DNA of 64,000 nucleotides from assembly GCA_032622095.1 (NCBI GenBank), contig CP136063.1, positions 11,569,814-11,633,813 on the forward strand, in the 5' to 3' direction. Position 1 is the first letter of the stretch, and every line of letters starts with the position of its first letter. The stretch comes from Siphonodentalium dalli. Its lineage: Eukaryota; Mollusca; Scaphopoda; Gadilida; Siphonodentaliidae. This document shows, piece by piece, positions 32,045 to 44,589 of this stretch. The position numbers and the translations under genes were made by a program. The notes under the pieces are model-generated. The model was not told the DNA's origin and did not search any database. It worked only from the letters and a program-made list of their open reading frames with translations.

Positions 32045-33360
32045 GTGTGATACGGGTATCAACGCCCGACTCTGTTGCAATTTCTTAAGTTTCAGAGCAA
32101 AGGATTCACTCGTGGCGACGTATATAGCGTAATACGTACTAAATGCAGGGGAACATAGCCTACCATCGATATATGGCAAAAGGCGAAATTAGCTAATTTT
32201 TCAGCCACACCGAAACAAGCTAATGAAGGAGCGAGTGAATGCGTGAGCATGTACCTCGGTATACCATAGATACACTCCGGAAGTTTGACTGTCGTGGTAT
32301 AAAATCAATCGGAGAACGGGCATCGGTGTGGGTCGAGGCTTTTGACAAATTTAAGTAAAACTCGCAAAGAAAACAAAAAATGGAGATATCGTGAATCGAG
32401 ATAAAACAAATTGGATGTGGTGGGTACTAACCTGCAAATTTGGTGAATTTTGTTAATTTTTCAAAAGAATGCGCAATGAGTTAATTATGATTAAGTGCCC
32501 AATAATACATGCATTCATTTGTTATGTAGGAAAATACCCCAGTATTACTGTATATACTAGGAAATTTAATAAGTTCATGCAAAGGGATAACGATATGTTT
32601 ATCTCTTTAAATAACAAATTTGAAATTGTTTCATGGGCATAAAACAATACATATGAATTGAAGACCCCTGTCCGGAAAGACTTCTATCAGCTAATATTGA
32701 ATTTATTTCGAATATTTTATTATGAAATGAGATGTTTAATAGGGACAAGTTATTGATTTATTTTTAGAACATACCTGGTCACAGATAACATTAACCACTA
32801 TTGTTTGTTAGCTAAACAACCGCACCATTTTAGAACAGAAGATGTTCGAAATAAAATTAAAATTAACTGATAGAAGCATTTCCGGACAGGAGTCTTTGAC
32901 TCATATCTAATAATGTATACCCTGATAACAATATAATACATTAAGTCCAGGGTTATGGATATGTGTATATCAGGGTTATGTTTAGGGTTAATGTTATGGG
33001 TAGGACCAGGTTTATAAATTGGGTTAGAGTTGTGGATATTGTTAATGTTAAAAAAGGTGACGGTGTTATGCAAAGGATTTGGTTCTGGGTAGGCTTGTGT
33101 GAATGACTAGGCTAATTGAAAGGGTTGCGATAAGGTCAAATGTATGGATATGGTTTGCAGGAGGGCAATGAATATGGTCATGGTAGTTTATTGGGTTATA
33201 GTTGAGTGTTGTGGATAAGGCTATGGGAAGGATTATATAGGTGTATGGTAATGATTGGATAGGGGTGGGTAGAGAATTAAATTATGAATGGTGATCGGGG
33301 ATGGGGAATTTATATGGAGGTATCAAAATCTGCAGGCCAGAATTTTAACCCTCTAGTTTA
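32045..33360. other. Non-coding; degenerate MITE and GT-rich simple sequence
   Basis: About 32200-32400 is another copy of the ~300-bp dispersed repeat. About 32590-32946 is a degenerate MITE family M (ATCTCTTTAAATAACAAATT at the left, CATTTCCGGACAGGAGTC further on). About 32945-33310 is a degenerate GGTTATGGATAT-type tract. No gene seen. Confidence 0.45.
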
Positions 33361-33363
33361 GCA

Positions 33364-34089
33364 TTGGTTTTTGAAAGATTTCGAGATGCATATTTAAAAT
33401 TGAAACCATCAAAGTGCCATCTATTACATCAGGAAATTACTTTTTTTGGTCATGTTGTATCTGGAGATGGAGTAAAGTGTGATTTTCAAAAAACTGATGC
33501 CGTTCAAAATTGGCCAGTTCCACAAACTCGGAAACATGTCAAAAGTTTTCTAGAGCTAGCTGGGTACTACCGTCGTTTTATTCAAGGATTTTCTGAAATT
33601 GCTGCTCCTCTCACTAATTTAACTAGAAAGAAAGTAAAGTTTAGTTGGGGTGCCGATTGCCAATTTGCATTTGAACAGTTGAAGATTTGCCTAATATCAC
33701 CTCCAGTGTTAGTTCTGCCAGATTGTGAGAGTCAATTTATTGTCGAAACAGATGCTAGCCTGTCAAGTATTGGAGCTGTGTTATCTCAATCTCACGACAA
33801 AGAAGAAAACGTTGTGGCATATGCAAGTCGAAAGTACTTTACAACTAAACGAGAGTTGTTAGCAGTTGTTACCTTTATTAGGCACTTCCGTCCATATCTG
33901 TATGGTAGAAGATTCATTTTGAAAACTCATCATGCTTCATTGGTGTGGCTTCGGAAGCTGATGGTTTATTGGGTAGATGGTTATGTGAAATTGACACTTA
34001 TGATTTCGAAATCAAACATTGTCCAGGTTCAAAGAATTCTAATGATGATACTATGTCAAGGCTACCTAAACATATGGCAAGAATATTAG
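33364..34089 (+). pseudogene. Gypsy B copy B1: RT thumb and RNase H, 5'-truncated
   Basis: The homology to copy B2 begins abruptly at 33361, inside the RT after the YIDD motif, so gag, protease and the RT palm are gone. It contains GHVVSGDGVK, ELAGYYRRFIQGF, TDASLSSIGAVLSQ (first RNase H Asp) and TKRELLAV. The usual RTDHASL reads KTHHASL, so a conserved RNase H Asp is changed to His. The frame closes at TAG 34087-34089. Confidence 0.8.
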
Positions 34090-34593
34090 TTGTCCTAGTT
34101 GTGTAGGGGATTTTGAGTTGTTTAGGGGCACCAGTTGTGAAACTCCAGTGGGTGACTCGGAACCCAGTGATTGTAAGCAGTCCAAAATGGTTTCGACCTA
34201 CCTGGTTTCTACCGCTGTCGTTTCAAGGCCATATGCAGTTGTGGGCGCATCTGGTGAGTCTGATGCTCGGGAGTCTATTCAGGAGGATGAGATATCTGGT
34301 GAGTGTAACCACTCTCGGGGGGATTTTATCAGTCCAGACTCACAAAGTTCCCAGACTAGTTGTAATTGGTTAGAAGATTGGTCTCATGTTGAGTTAGTTG
34401 AGTTACAGGGGGAAATAAGGATATAAATTGGGTTGCTGAAACTGAGGGCGAATCTTTAGAGCGACGTAGTAAGCAGGAAATAGGGAAGCTAGGTTTCGAA
34501 GTAGGACCACTTTGGACTCAGTGGGATTCAGTAACTGCGGACAATGGGTTATTATTCAAAAAGATTGAATTAAATAAAAGGGAATACTCATTA
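34090..34593 (+). other. Gypsy B copy B1: linker between RNase H and integrase
   Basis: Hydrophilic pol linker rich in Ser, Asp and Glu (frame 34118-34426), shared with B2 at 52985-53349. The A|T at 34415/34416 is the empty site for the Helitron found in B2. Confidence 0.55.
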
Positions 34594-35555
34594 TTGGTAG
34601 CTCCGGTGGAAATAAGGCTGGAAATCTTTAAACAACTTTATACAGATAGAGTGGCTGGACATTTTGGGAGGGATCGAACACTTGATGTAATCAAACGCCT
34701 TTTTTATTGGCCGGGTATGACTGATAATATTTCCCGTTGGTGTGCTTCATGTGACCTTTGTGCCAGACGAAAACCTGGGCCGGGTATTGGACGTTTCAAT
34801 TGCAACAAGTTCCAAATAAAGCCCCATTACAACGTGTTGCCATAGATATTCTTGGGCCACTTCCACAAACTGAACCAGGAAATGAATATGTAGTTGTCAT
34901 CGGAGACTACTTCACAAAATGGAAAGAAGCTTTCCCATCTCCTAATCATACAGCTCAAACTGTGGCCAATATTTTATTAAATCAGTTTATCTGTCGTTTT
35001 GGATTCCCATACAGGATTCACACCGATCAAGGTCGTGAATTTGAGTCTCATCTCTTCAAAATGTTATGTGAAAAGTTAGAAATAACCAAGTCTCGTACAA
35101 CCCCATATCGACAACAATCCGTTGGGATGATAGAACGCTTTAATTGTACCTTGTTACAAATGCTTTTCATGTTTGTGAATGAAAATCATCGGGATTGGGA
35201 TAATCACTTGCCATATGTTTTGATGGCCTATCGAGCAACGGAATATGCTTCAACTTCATGTAGCCCACATTTGTTAATGTTTGGAAGAGGAATCAACCTA
35301 CCCATAGATATCATGGTTGGATGTCCACCATGAACACCTGCTTGTCCGGTTGCATATGTGGAATGGGTTAAACATACAGTAAATAACAGCTTTGAGTTTG
35401 CTTATCAGCAGCTATGGAGAGCAGCCATGAGGCAGAACAAGTATTACGATAAAACTTCAAACGTAAAGTCTATTCAGGTTGGGGATTATGTGTGGCGATG
35501 GTATACGCCCAAAGCAAAGAAAAAAGTTTGGCCTTGGTTGGGTAGGGCAAGTTAA
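34594..35555 (+). pseudogene. Gypsy B copy B1: integrase in three frames
   Basis: The HHCC domain is at 34594-34845 (His in DRVAGHFGRDRT; CASCDLC). The catalytic core is at about 34790-35333 with Asp in AIDILGPLP, Asp in HTDQGREF and Glu in GMIERFN. The C-terminal part (35358-35555) has VGDYVWRWYTPKAKKK. A frameshift near 34800 and a stop at 35331-35333 break it. The B2 copy has lost nearly all of this region. Confidence 0.85.
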
Positions 35556-35869
35556 ATAGTTTCAAAACCGTCACAATATAATTGTTCGATCCAGAAAACT
35601 CCAGACTCTGATTCAAAACTAATTCATATTGATCATGTAAATTGTAAAGCCTTATTTGGTCATACTATTCCTGAGGCCTTGGCCAATGTTCCTTGTGGGA
35701 GTTTAGAATTTTCGGAGTCTGAAGACGAAGTGGGTTGGGAAATTGTGGAATGCCCGGAATATTTGGAATCATCATTTGAGGTGTCCCCTATTAAGCAAAC
35801 GCGAAGCAGAAGATTTGTGAAACCAAGACATGTTTATTCATCGTCTTAAATTAAAACTTGCAGGTTAAA

Positions 35870-36448
35870 ATGTTTCATACAAAAGTATCGGAGGAGGAAA
35901 TGGAGGATTTTTCAAAGAAAGAATATGAATTCACCAGGCCCATTTGGGATTCCCGTGGGATGAAATGCCAAGTCGAGAGTTGCAGTACACCAATATTCAT
36001 CAAACCAGTTGATTTCTTCAAACACTGGAATGCTATTCACTGCCCAGACACATCTCTTTTCAAATGCGATGGTTGCGGGAAAATATTTGGGAGGAAGTGT
36101 ATGCTACAGAAGCACCAGAGAACCACTGATCATGACGGGATCACGCTGTTGAAAGTGGCAAACTTGCAGTATGTTAACCCTGGGGAAATTCGAGCACCTA
36201 GGCTTGCTCGCGAGATTGGACGCGATACAGTTAAAAATTGGGTTATGAAAGAAGAGCAGGACAAACGACATGCCCTCGTTCCAATAAATAATCCATTAAG
36301 AGTTCCGTCCATATCGACAGCCGTAAATCGGGATGAAACCACTGAACTATCCATACAAGGTACAGTAACGACCTTGGTGCGTGCCATCAATAATAACTGT
36401 CTGAGAGGGGTGTCATCTTGCCGAGAGGTGTTAAAGGAGTGGGACTGA
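35870..36448 (+). CDS. Gypsy B copy B1: third ORF with two C2H2-like fingers
   Basis: 192 residues from ATG 35870, ending at TGA 36446-36448. Two adjacent finger-like units are visible: CQVESC followed by FFKHWNAIH, then CDGCGKIF followed by QKHQRTTDH. The rest is unrecognised, with no membrane segment. The start follows AAAACTTGCAG|GTTAAAATG, an acceptor-like sequence 7 bp upstream of the ATG. Like the third ORF of Gypsy A, it sits after integrase and before the LTR, but shows no sequence similarity to it beyond having fingers. The TTAA at 36296-36299 is the empty site for a MITE in B2. Confidence 0.7.
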   Translation: MFHTKVSEEEMEDFSKKEYEFTRPIWDSRGMKCQVESCSTPIFIKPVDFFKHWNAIHCPDTSLFKCDGCGKIFGRKCMLQKHQRTTDHDGITLLKVANLQYVNPGEIRAPRLAREIGRDTVKNWVMKEEQDKRHALVPINNPLRVPSISTAVNRDETTELSIQGTVTTLVRAINNNCLRGVSSCREVLKEWD

Positions 36449-36505
36449 TGTCTCTTTATCATATTGAAAAATAAAGTACTTTTTTCGAAAAGTAGCATTG
36501 GGGAA

Positions 36506-37080
36506 TGTGAAATGTCCCACCTGTTTACGTCTGCTCTCAGAGAAGCCGGAAGTTTAAATGGCCGATGTGGGGTTTTCGGGTCCAAACTGGGAGGAGCACG
36601 GAGGCTCACCACGTGTGTCAATCCCTGTTCTCCTGTTGGCTTTGGACTCGAAAACGTCACAACTTTCGGATATTTAAGCTCGAGGTTTCTCTGAAAGCTT
36701 CATTCTTGTCTACTGCCTTCCAAGGTATCAGATTTTACCTAACCTAGGCAGGTTCACTAACACTACTTTCGATTTCTACCGGAATTCTAAATCTGGTTCA
36801 AAGCGAAATAGGAAACGGAACGTTTGTATTCCGGAATGGGAAACGGAACATTAATTATATAGATAGTTGGAATGGGGGACGAATTATTACAAATTTGAAA
36901 TAGTTAGAAATAGGAAACGGAACATTTATATTCCGGAATAGGAAACGGAACATTTGTATTCCGGAATGGGGAAAACGGAACATTAATTATATAGTTAAAA
37001 TAGTTGGGAATCGGGGACGAATTATTAGACATTTGAAATAGTTAGAAATAGGAACATAGATCCATAATTATAACTCCATC
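36506..37080 (+). repeat. Gypsy B copy B1: 3' LTR region (end uncertain)
   Basis: TTGGGGAA (purine tract) precedes TGTGAAATGTCCCACC at 36506, a likely LTR start. ATATTTAAGC at about 36669 could be its TATA box. From about 36805 a tandem repeat of about 120 bp follows, built on GGAAACGGAACATT and TTCCGGAATGGG. The 3' LTR limit cannot be fixed because homology with the B2 copy continues beyond it. Confidence 0.5.
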
Positions 37081-37579
37081 ATATCTCTTTAAATAACAAA
37101 TTTTAAATAGTTGCGTGGGTATAGAATAATAGATATGAACTGAAAACCTATGTCCGGAAAATAATGATTTTATTTCGAATATTAAATCGGGCCCATTTAT
37201 GTTACTATTTTTAGAACCGACCATTCGGATGAGACCGTATTGCGATATAGAGCACTGGGCTGTTCCTACGGCTACCCAACGAATGTCAAATGTCACAGAT
37301 TGGTTGTTTGTATTTGTTTGTTCCACAGATATAAGCGATAATTTGTATAATTAACGTTTATTTGTGAAAAAATTGCACAATATAATTTCTGGTCTCTGTT
37401 AACAGTAACCACTATTGTTCGTTAGCTGAACAAACACACCTTTTTAGACCAGAAAATATTCGAAATAAAATTAATATTAATCAATAGAAGCATTTTCCGG
37501 ACAGGAGTCTTCGATTCAAATATAATATTTTATACCCTGGTAACTATATAATACATGTTTACAAAGAGATAATCCACCT
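37081..37579 (+). mobile_element. MITE family M copy, left end truncated
   Basis: The right end CCACCT is followed by TTAA (37580-37583) and host text AACATGGGAAC. The paralogous B2 site at 56536-56545 reads AAAGTTAACATGGG without the MITE. The first ~14 bp of the left terminus are missing. Confidence 0.8.
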
Positions 37580-37956
37580 TTAACATGGGAACTTTTCATA
37601 CACAACTTCAATGGCCGGACAGTTCTGTTCATTTTTGCATAATATTGTTTTCGAATTGAATGAAGATCGTTTATTATACAATCTGTCATAATTCACCCTT
37701 GGGATCAAGAACCTACACCGTCCTGGGCGCAACCGTTAGGCCCACACCAGGGTAGCGGTCCTATTACAATAGCGACATAAACGGTCCCGATTTGATAATC
37801 GAAATAAATCAATATTAATTGATAGAAGCTTTTCCAGACAGGGGTCTTCAATTCATATCTATTATTTTATACCCACGCAACTATTTAATTTGTTATTAAT
37901 TTGTTATTTAAAGAGATAATCCATATTTAACTTTTATAGGTGTTCTAGGACGGTAC
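37580..37956. other. Non-coding duplicated spacer with a MITE fragment
   Basis: Shared with 56540-57705 in B2 except for an 803-bp insertion there. About 37780-37930 is an inverted left end of MITE family M. The stretch around 37685-37765 (CCTTGGGATCAAGAACCTAC) is well conserved between the two copies but not coding. Confidence 0.5.
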
Positions 37957-37978
37957 CCCAGATAGCACACGTACGTTG

Positions 37979-38405
37979 GGCCAACGTTGGAATAATTACG
38001 TTGGCCCAACGTCGGCTTTTGTGGTTGGTACGACGATGGCCCGACGTCGACTTGCGTTGGAATAATTACGTTGGCCCAACGTCGGCTTTTGTGGTTGGTA
38101 CGACGATGGCCCAACGTCGACTTGCGTTGGAATAATTAGGTTGGCCCAACGTCAGCTTTTGTGGTTGGTACGACGATGGCCCAACGTTGACTTGCGTTGG
38201 AATAATTACGTTGGCCCAACGTCAGCTTTTGTGGTTGGTACGACGATGGCCAGATGTCGACTTGCGTTGGAATAATTACGTTGGCCCAACGTCGGCTTTT
38301 GTGGTTGGTACGACGATGGCCCAACGTCGACTTGCGTTGGAATAATTAAGTTGGCGCAACGTCGGCTTTTGTGGTTGGTACAACGATGGCGCAACGTTGA
38401 CATGC
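37979..38405. repeat. Left subterminal array, six 70-bp units
   Basis: GTTGGAATAATTACGTTGGC recurs near 37986, 38056, 38126, 38196, 38266 and 38336, an exact 70-bp period. Each unit has the palindrome GTTGGCCCAACGTC and the stretch GTGGTTGGTACGACGATGGC. Probably transposase-binding sites by analogy with subterminal repeats of other DNA transposons. Confidence 0.85.
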
Positions 38406-38732
38406 GTCAGATTTTGCGCGTTTCAAACATGGCTACGTTGGCCCGACGTTGGACAACCAACGTTGGGGCAACGTTGGTTTTACCGCTGGTTTAACGTTGG
38501 CCCGACGTTGAAAACGTAACGCACTAGGCGATATGTGAGGTTAGTAGGTGCGTTAGATGTCGACGTTGGACCAACGATGGCCCAACGTTGGTTATAGTGT
38601 GGAGAAATCGGTCGATTACGTCGTAGCGTCATTTTAACGTCATTCTTAACTGGTCGCGTGTTTCTTTTTCAAATAACGCTTTGGTTTATTGACTGAACTT
38701 GCATTTGTGTTCTGAGTGAGCTTCTCGGTTTA

Positions 38733-38800
38733 ATGGATTATTATTTGGATAATGCACCACGGAACACCATCACCAGCTATAGGGACCCGAAGAAGTACCG
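38733..38800 (+). CDS. Possible first coding exon inside the 7.3-kb element
   Basis: ATG 38733 opens 22 codons (MDYYLDNAPRN start, DPKKYR end) directly followed by GTAAGTAC, a near-consensus 5' splice donor at 38801. It lies just inside the left subterminal array, where the transposase gene of such elements usually starts. No downstream exon was recognised; an acceptor-like TTTCTTTCAG at 43020-43029 precedes an open stretch to 43213. Speculative. Confidence 0.35.
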
Positions 38801-38801
38801 G

Positions 38802-41800
38802 TAAGTACTTTATTTGAGAATATCATGCCGAATAACTTGGAATTCCAACGATAAGCGTGCGTCGTCGGATTCATTTCCTCCACAACCAACTTACAGTTTG
38901 AATTTGATGTTTAACCCTTCAATTCTCAGAAACGAAAACAATTAAATTTAAGTCAGTTTCGTGTGATGGCATCCGACTGTATGAGGAAGAAAAGGTCATT
39001 CTAATTACTATCTAAATTTCATGATCCATGTGTGATAATGCATGGATTTAGGGACATGGCGGCAGGGGTGTTGCATGGGTGTCTCACACCCCCACCCCAC
39101 CACAACTTTGCTCAAAATTGTCAACAGTTGGATATTTCATACATGACACAACATTAATTGGAACTTTCGCACGGTCACACCAACAATATTATAGATTGAT
39201 ATTGTTCTCGTAGTTTGATTTTCCAACAATTATTAATTGTTTTTGGAATATCATTTGCACATTGTCCTACTTTTGGTAAAAAGAATGGACTGAAATGGCA
39301 TCAGTTGGAATTTTTACGAACCTTAGGGTGGGGGGGGGGACCTCAGGTTGGAAATTTCCAACAATTGGAATTCTTGACGTCAGTCTAGATGTTAGGAGTT
39401 TGCTATTTTCAGGTTCGGATCTCAAAATGTTCTCAGTGTATTCCGTTCCTTCTGGTTGTGGCAACACTACTACTGATCCATTTAGAATAATGCTAGCATC
39501 CAGGCTGTGAGGGGCCAGTAACTTTTGGGGAAATCAAACCCCAAAGGGGGGGGTGCAGTTGAAAATTCCAAGGTGGATGCACCCCTCATCAACGCTGAAA
39601 CCCACCTAGCCACGCCCCTGTCGTGGATTTCCATGGATAATTAAGTTCAGCCTACGACAGTGAACACCGTTCCACTTTCAGTTGTATACCATAATACAGG
39701 CTATTATGCTTATAGCTGTTGGGGGGGGGGATGTACGTGTTCTACCAGAATAGGAATTTACGATTGCACCACCCCCTTCGTTGAATAAAATGCTCAAGCT
39801 GCAAACCAGAGTTCAGTCCCCTCGCTACGGTGTCTGACGCCCTGTTATGTATGAGATTGATTTATGCATGGAGTTTGCCAAATTTAATGCTAAGTAACTA
39901 TATTCGAACAACCTCCCCTTAATTCGGTATTTTCCAGCCGGTACCTTAAATCCACTTGTCGGTTTGCGCTCCAAAATACACCTAATAATATTCTCTTGTG
40001 GATTTTTCCCCGTATCAAAATAGGTCGATAAAAGATGTCAAGGAAAGATGCATTGAAGTCATAAAAATACAAGATTGAACACGATGTTTGGGTCCCAACC
40101 AAAAATCAGCTATTTACACGGAGCGTTACTATTCCTGATATGTTATAAATAAAGAGCGTTCGTTTCACTTCTGTGCAAAAAATTAAAAACAGTGACAATG
40201 GAAAGTACTTACCAGAGCATACGACGCCAATGTATCAATATTTTGTCAACCAGGCCATTCTTGTGTGATTACCAGTGCATACTTAATCGGAGGGGGGCTT
40301 ATATTGAGGTGTGAAAGGGTCTATCTGCTCTTTCGAGTATGATTCCCAGGGAAGTTTTTAGTTTCTGAAATCAGTGACGTGGCTACATGGTCTTTGAATG
40401 GTGTGTCAACGTTGAATTTCCTCTTGAACCAGACACCAAACTCCTTCGCGAGTTTCCATTTGCACCCCCCCACCCCCCCCCCCCCGCATTGAAACTTTCC
40501 AACCGGCACCCAGGCTTTTCAACTGTTGGCAATTTCCAAATTGAATAAGACTGGAACATTTCCAAAATGGTGTTCATTTCAGACAACAAATTTTACTAAA
40601 GTCTAAAAGTTGAAAAAATATGATACCGGAGGTGTAAACAAAAATATTCCTACTGATTGTTGGAAAATCAGACAATGAAAACACGTACTTAAAGTTACCA
40701 AGTAATGATGTGTCAGACATGAAATTTTCAACTTTTTTCTACAATGACTCACGCCACAGGGGTTTGAAACGCGCTCCGCTGCCCAGCAATGGGCATACAC
40801 CCATAGTTGCAAAACAATAATTTCATGTTACAAACTTTACATTACGTGCGTATCATTTTACATTGTTTACGTCAAAGAAGCACGTCATATTGATACGTTG
40901 TGTCAATGTTCACATGACTGGATCTGTTGGGAGGAAGTTATTACGTTGTCACGTGTAGGCCTATAGTCGTAACGTTGAGTAATATTAGGATTTATGTATT
41001 TGGTTGGGGTCAATTTGTGTATTGATGCATCCCCACAAACGACCAATGACTACATAATTGACGTTGTCACTGTATTAAATGCCGCGTGTCCCTAAAACAT
41101 AAATTTGAACACCCCCCCCCCCCCCAAATAATAGACATGATTAGTTATTATTGGGCGGGTAATTTAACTTTTTGGGGATATGTGGGACGTGGTGGCAGGG
41201 GGTGGCGACATGCACCACTTTTGGAAATTTTTAATAATTTTGGCGATACATATGGGGCATTTTTAACCAATAAACAAATGTTACCCGTCCCATATTTTGT
41301 CTGAAGTATTCATATCAATTAATTACTTGGCTTGGGGCTCACCAAGCTACCAACTGAAATAGTGTGTTGTTCTAACCAATATAGGCCTACATTTAGAGCA
41401 GTTTGGCAGAAAGGTGGTCTGCTATCAGCAATCAACATGCTGTTGTCAATTAAGCCCCCACCCCGTTGTCCGCACGCCTCTGACAGTAAGGATTTAATAT
41501 CTGTGACAATGTGGGTTGGAATAAATATGGTAATGTGTGCAAAAATGGATGTGGCGACAGGGTTTGAACATTGTGGTGTTACCACCCCTCCCCAATTTTT
41601 GTAAAACTTTTCAACATTTTGGAAATTTCAATAACTTAAATTAATGTCGTGTCAGTCATGAAATGCCAAACTGTTGAACATTTTGGTCAAAGTTAATGGG
41701 GCGGGACAACCTTACACGTATGTCCCTGACATGACAGTAAGATTGCCCACTCTAGGAGGTTGTGGCAACTTGTGGGTTAGAACAAATAATTAGGGTGATC

Positions 41801-44580
41801 GCAACATGGATGTGGCCGAGGTCGATGTATTACCCCCCCCCCCCCAAATAATTTCAACATTTTAAATTTTCAATAACTTTATAAGTTGAACATCTTAGGC
41901 AAAATCTGTTTGAGATCATTTCTATAGTTTACATTTCCAAATTTCTAATGAATATCGTGGCAGCCATGGAATGCCTAACTTTTTGGTCGTTATTATGCGG
42001 TGAGCTAATTTCAAGATTTGGAATTTTCAATAACATAAGTTGAATTTCAGGCAAAATCTTTCTGAGATCGTCTGGATAGTTTCGGTTCCCAACAGATATG
42101 TAATATTTAGAGTACATTATATTATTTTCTACAAAGAATATATTATAGCTATTAAATGGTAGTGTGTTGGATTTCAAACTCAGCATCGAATGTGAGACCA
42201 GATGAAACTTGGTCAAGTTGGGAAAACAGATTGGTTCACGGGTGGTTGCAATTTACTAGTAACCCCTCAACAAAGGAAGGTTTTCTGTCAAAGTCCCTGA
42301 CATATTACCCCCCCCCCCCCCCCACCACGTTCTCAACCCCCGTTCTGCATATCCATTCCGATTTGTCACCAAATGTTGAGATTTTTTATAAAGCAAGTTT
42401 TCAAACCGCTGTTTAATATTCATCGTAGTAGTAAATGGGCATTGAAACACAATCGCTCTTTATCGTTGATGATACGGCTGACAACAATTCAAAACCTGCT
42501 AAAATAATTATTCGATATCTTGCGAATTTACTAATATGTTCGGTCTCATATTTGCTGGGGGAAAATTCCAATGAGCAGAAACTTACCATGCACTGGCTCT
42601 TGTGGGATCCTGGGTATTGGGTATATAAGATACCTGCTGTTCTCAGAGATATTCATGAGTTGAGAAAAACTTCGCGCGCGCATAACACCTCCGCTACCGG
42701 TGTCGGTGTCACCAGCACGTGCTCAAGTCCTTCCAACTCACGAATTCCTCGAGACCAGTAGGCTATATGTAACGATTACGTACCACGTGCAAAGGTTTTA
42801 TATGGTACCTATAGATACTATCGGGAACCGTTCGAATAATTAAAGCACCATATTTTATATATATTATTGGCAACGGGTCAAATAATTAAAGTACTTTCGT
42901 GCATGCAAATGCATGTAGGAATTTCCCGGATTGGTCTGGTTCTTATATATCAAGATGTGTACATTATGTGACAATGTCAAGCTGCACACAGAAATTGTAT
43001 TGGGCTAACGTTATTCTCTGTTTCTTTCAGGAATTATTTACTTACTATCCTGTTTCTGGATCTGGATATTTTGTGTATAAGCTACGGTACTATACAAGCG
43101 GATTCGATCAAAGATTACTCGTCTGTCGAAACCATCAACGGCTTGGGGATATGAACTTACATGTACAGTATTCCAGCATGGTCTTTCTCGTGTTGCACAT
43201 CGTTATATTGTGAATATTATTGCACGACTGACACCAGCGCGACCGACATAACACCATGCATGTACGACATGAATTCGTCAGTTTGTGGTTATTCACTTGG
43301 ATGGAAATTCTTACTTGTCCTGTGTTGTGCTTTCAATCAGATGCACACAAAAAAAACTCGGCATTCATCGGTGTATCGATAATTGGCACTGAAAGGATGA
43401 TGTGTGTTCATCTTGTTGTGGCAGTTATACATCTGATACATCAGTTATTAATAACGTAATGATAACCTATGAAAATGGTAAATTCCAGATATTCAAGGAG
43501 GTGAATATAAAATGGTTTCTCTCGCGATATGATTTCTTCAGAAGAATTGTCAATCAATGTCCTACAATACAGTTGCTTCATACAAGCCAAGTTCCTGCAT
43601 ACATATATGCATGAGCCATGAGTACACTGAATCCAGTTTATGACAGATCATGGAATGATGAAAATATTAAATTTCATATAATATGTTGGGTTTTGTATAC
43701 ATAAATTAATCTTTATGGATCCATGGGTTTAATTTCTCCCAGATAAATCATTCCAACATATGCAACAAGCGGCATACATATGTGCATAGATACAAATAAG
43801 CTTAGTAATTGCTCGTTTCATAATATGTCAACAGATAAAATTAATTGCTGTACATGCATGTATTGAATTTATATAATCAGAATCTACAGTATCATGGACT
43901 AATTAGAAAACGGATTGCAAAAACGCGATATTCTTTCTTATGTGACATTGTATATCACCATGCACAGAGTTCCCTCTATATAATAGCACTGGTACGTAAA
44001 TGAGCAATTACTAGGTTTAATTTAATCATATGTACTTTGAGCCGTTTCAAATTTTGCACATCTACATCAGATCACCCTCCAGAATAATGATGTTCGAAGA
44101 AGATGTAACCTGACCAAAGTTTAAAGCCACATAATGTTTGAATATTTTGTTCCCAACATTATCGAGAGCACAAAATCGCAAATTAAGTTCTTTTGTATGG
44201 TAAAGGGATATATAAGCTAACAAAAAAATGGAGCATTTTCGATAACTTTATTCAGGAGACCAATAACAAATATTTTTTTTTAGAGTGAGTAGATGGTCAA
44301 GATTCTTAAAATCAACAACTAATGACATGTCATTTTGTCTTTATTTAAATCGGCATACACTTTTTTTTCTATATGTTTCAGTGTATGTTTCATTTTATTC
44401 TGGTTTCATATTTGTGAAATTGAATGTTGTTTTCAATTATAATACTTTGACGTTGCAAACATTATGTGGGACTTTAAATAATATTGGTTTGTTGTATCTC
44501 ATCGGATGTTAATTTTATAAGGACGCCCTAATGTGAGGGGAATCGACCCTACGAATGGAGCCTCGATCCGTCCCTGTCAA
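38802..44580. other. Interior of the 7.3-kb element: no firm gene, many poly-G/C tracts
   Basis: Homopolymer G or C tracts of about 9-17 bases occur near 39330, 39720, 40475, 41110, 41835 and 42310, several next to AATTTCCAAC or CAATAACTT words, so they look like diverged copies of one repeat. ORFs of 60-108 codons occur (for example 42435-42761), none with a known domain. Confidence 0.5.
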
Positions 44581-44589
44581 TTCCCAAAC

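Noticed and set aside
32940-33310. Telomere-like GGGTTA words
   Set aside because: Only scattered, degenerate words; no run of TTAGGG or other telomere repeat.
37908-38403. Minus-strand ORFs of 62-68 codons
   Set aside because: Each is a reading of the 70-bp left subterminal array.
42435-42761. 108-codon ORF starting at an ATG inside the 7.3-kb element
   Set aside because: No domain, no splice or promoter support, and composition changes along its length; kept only as interior sequence.
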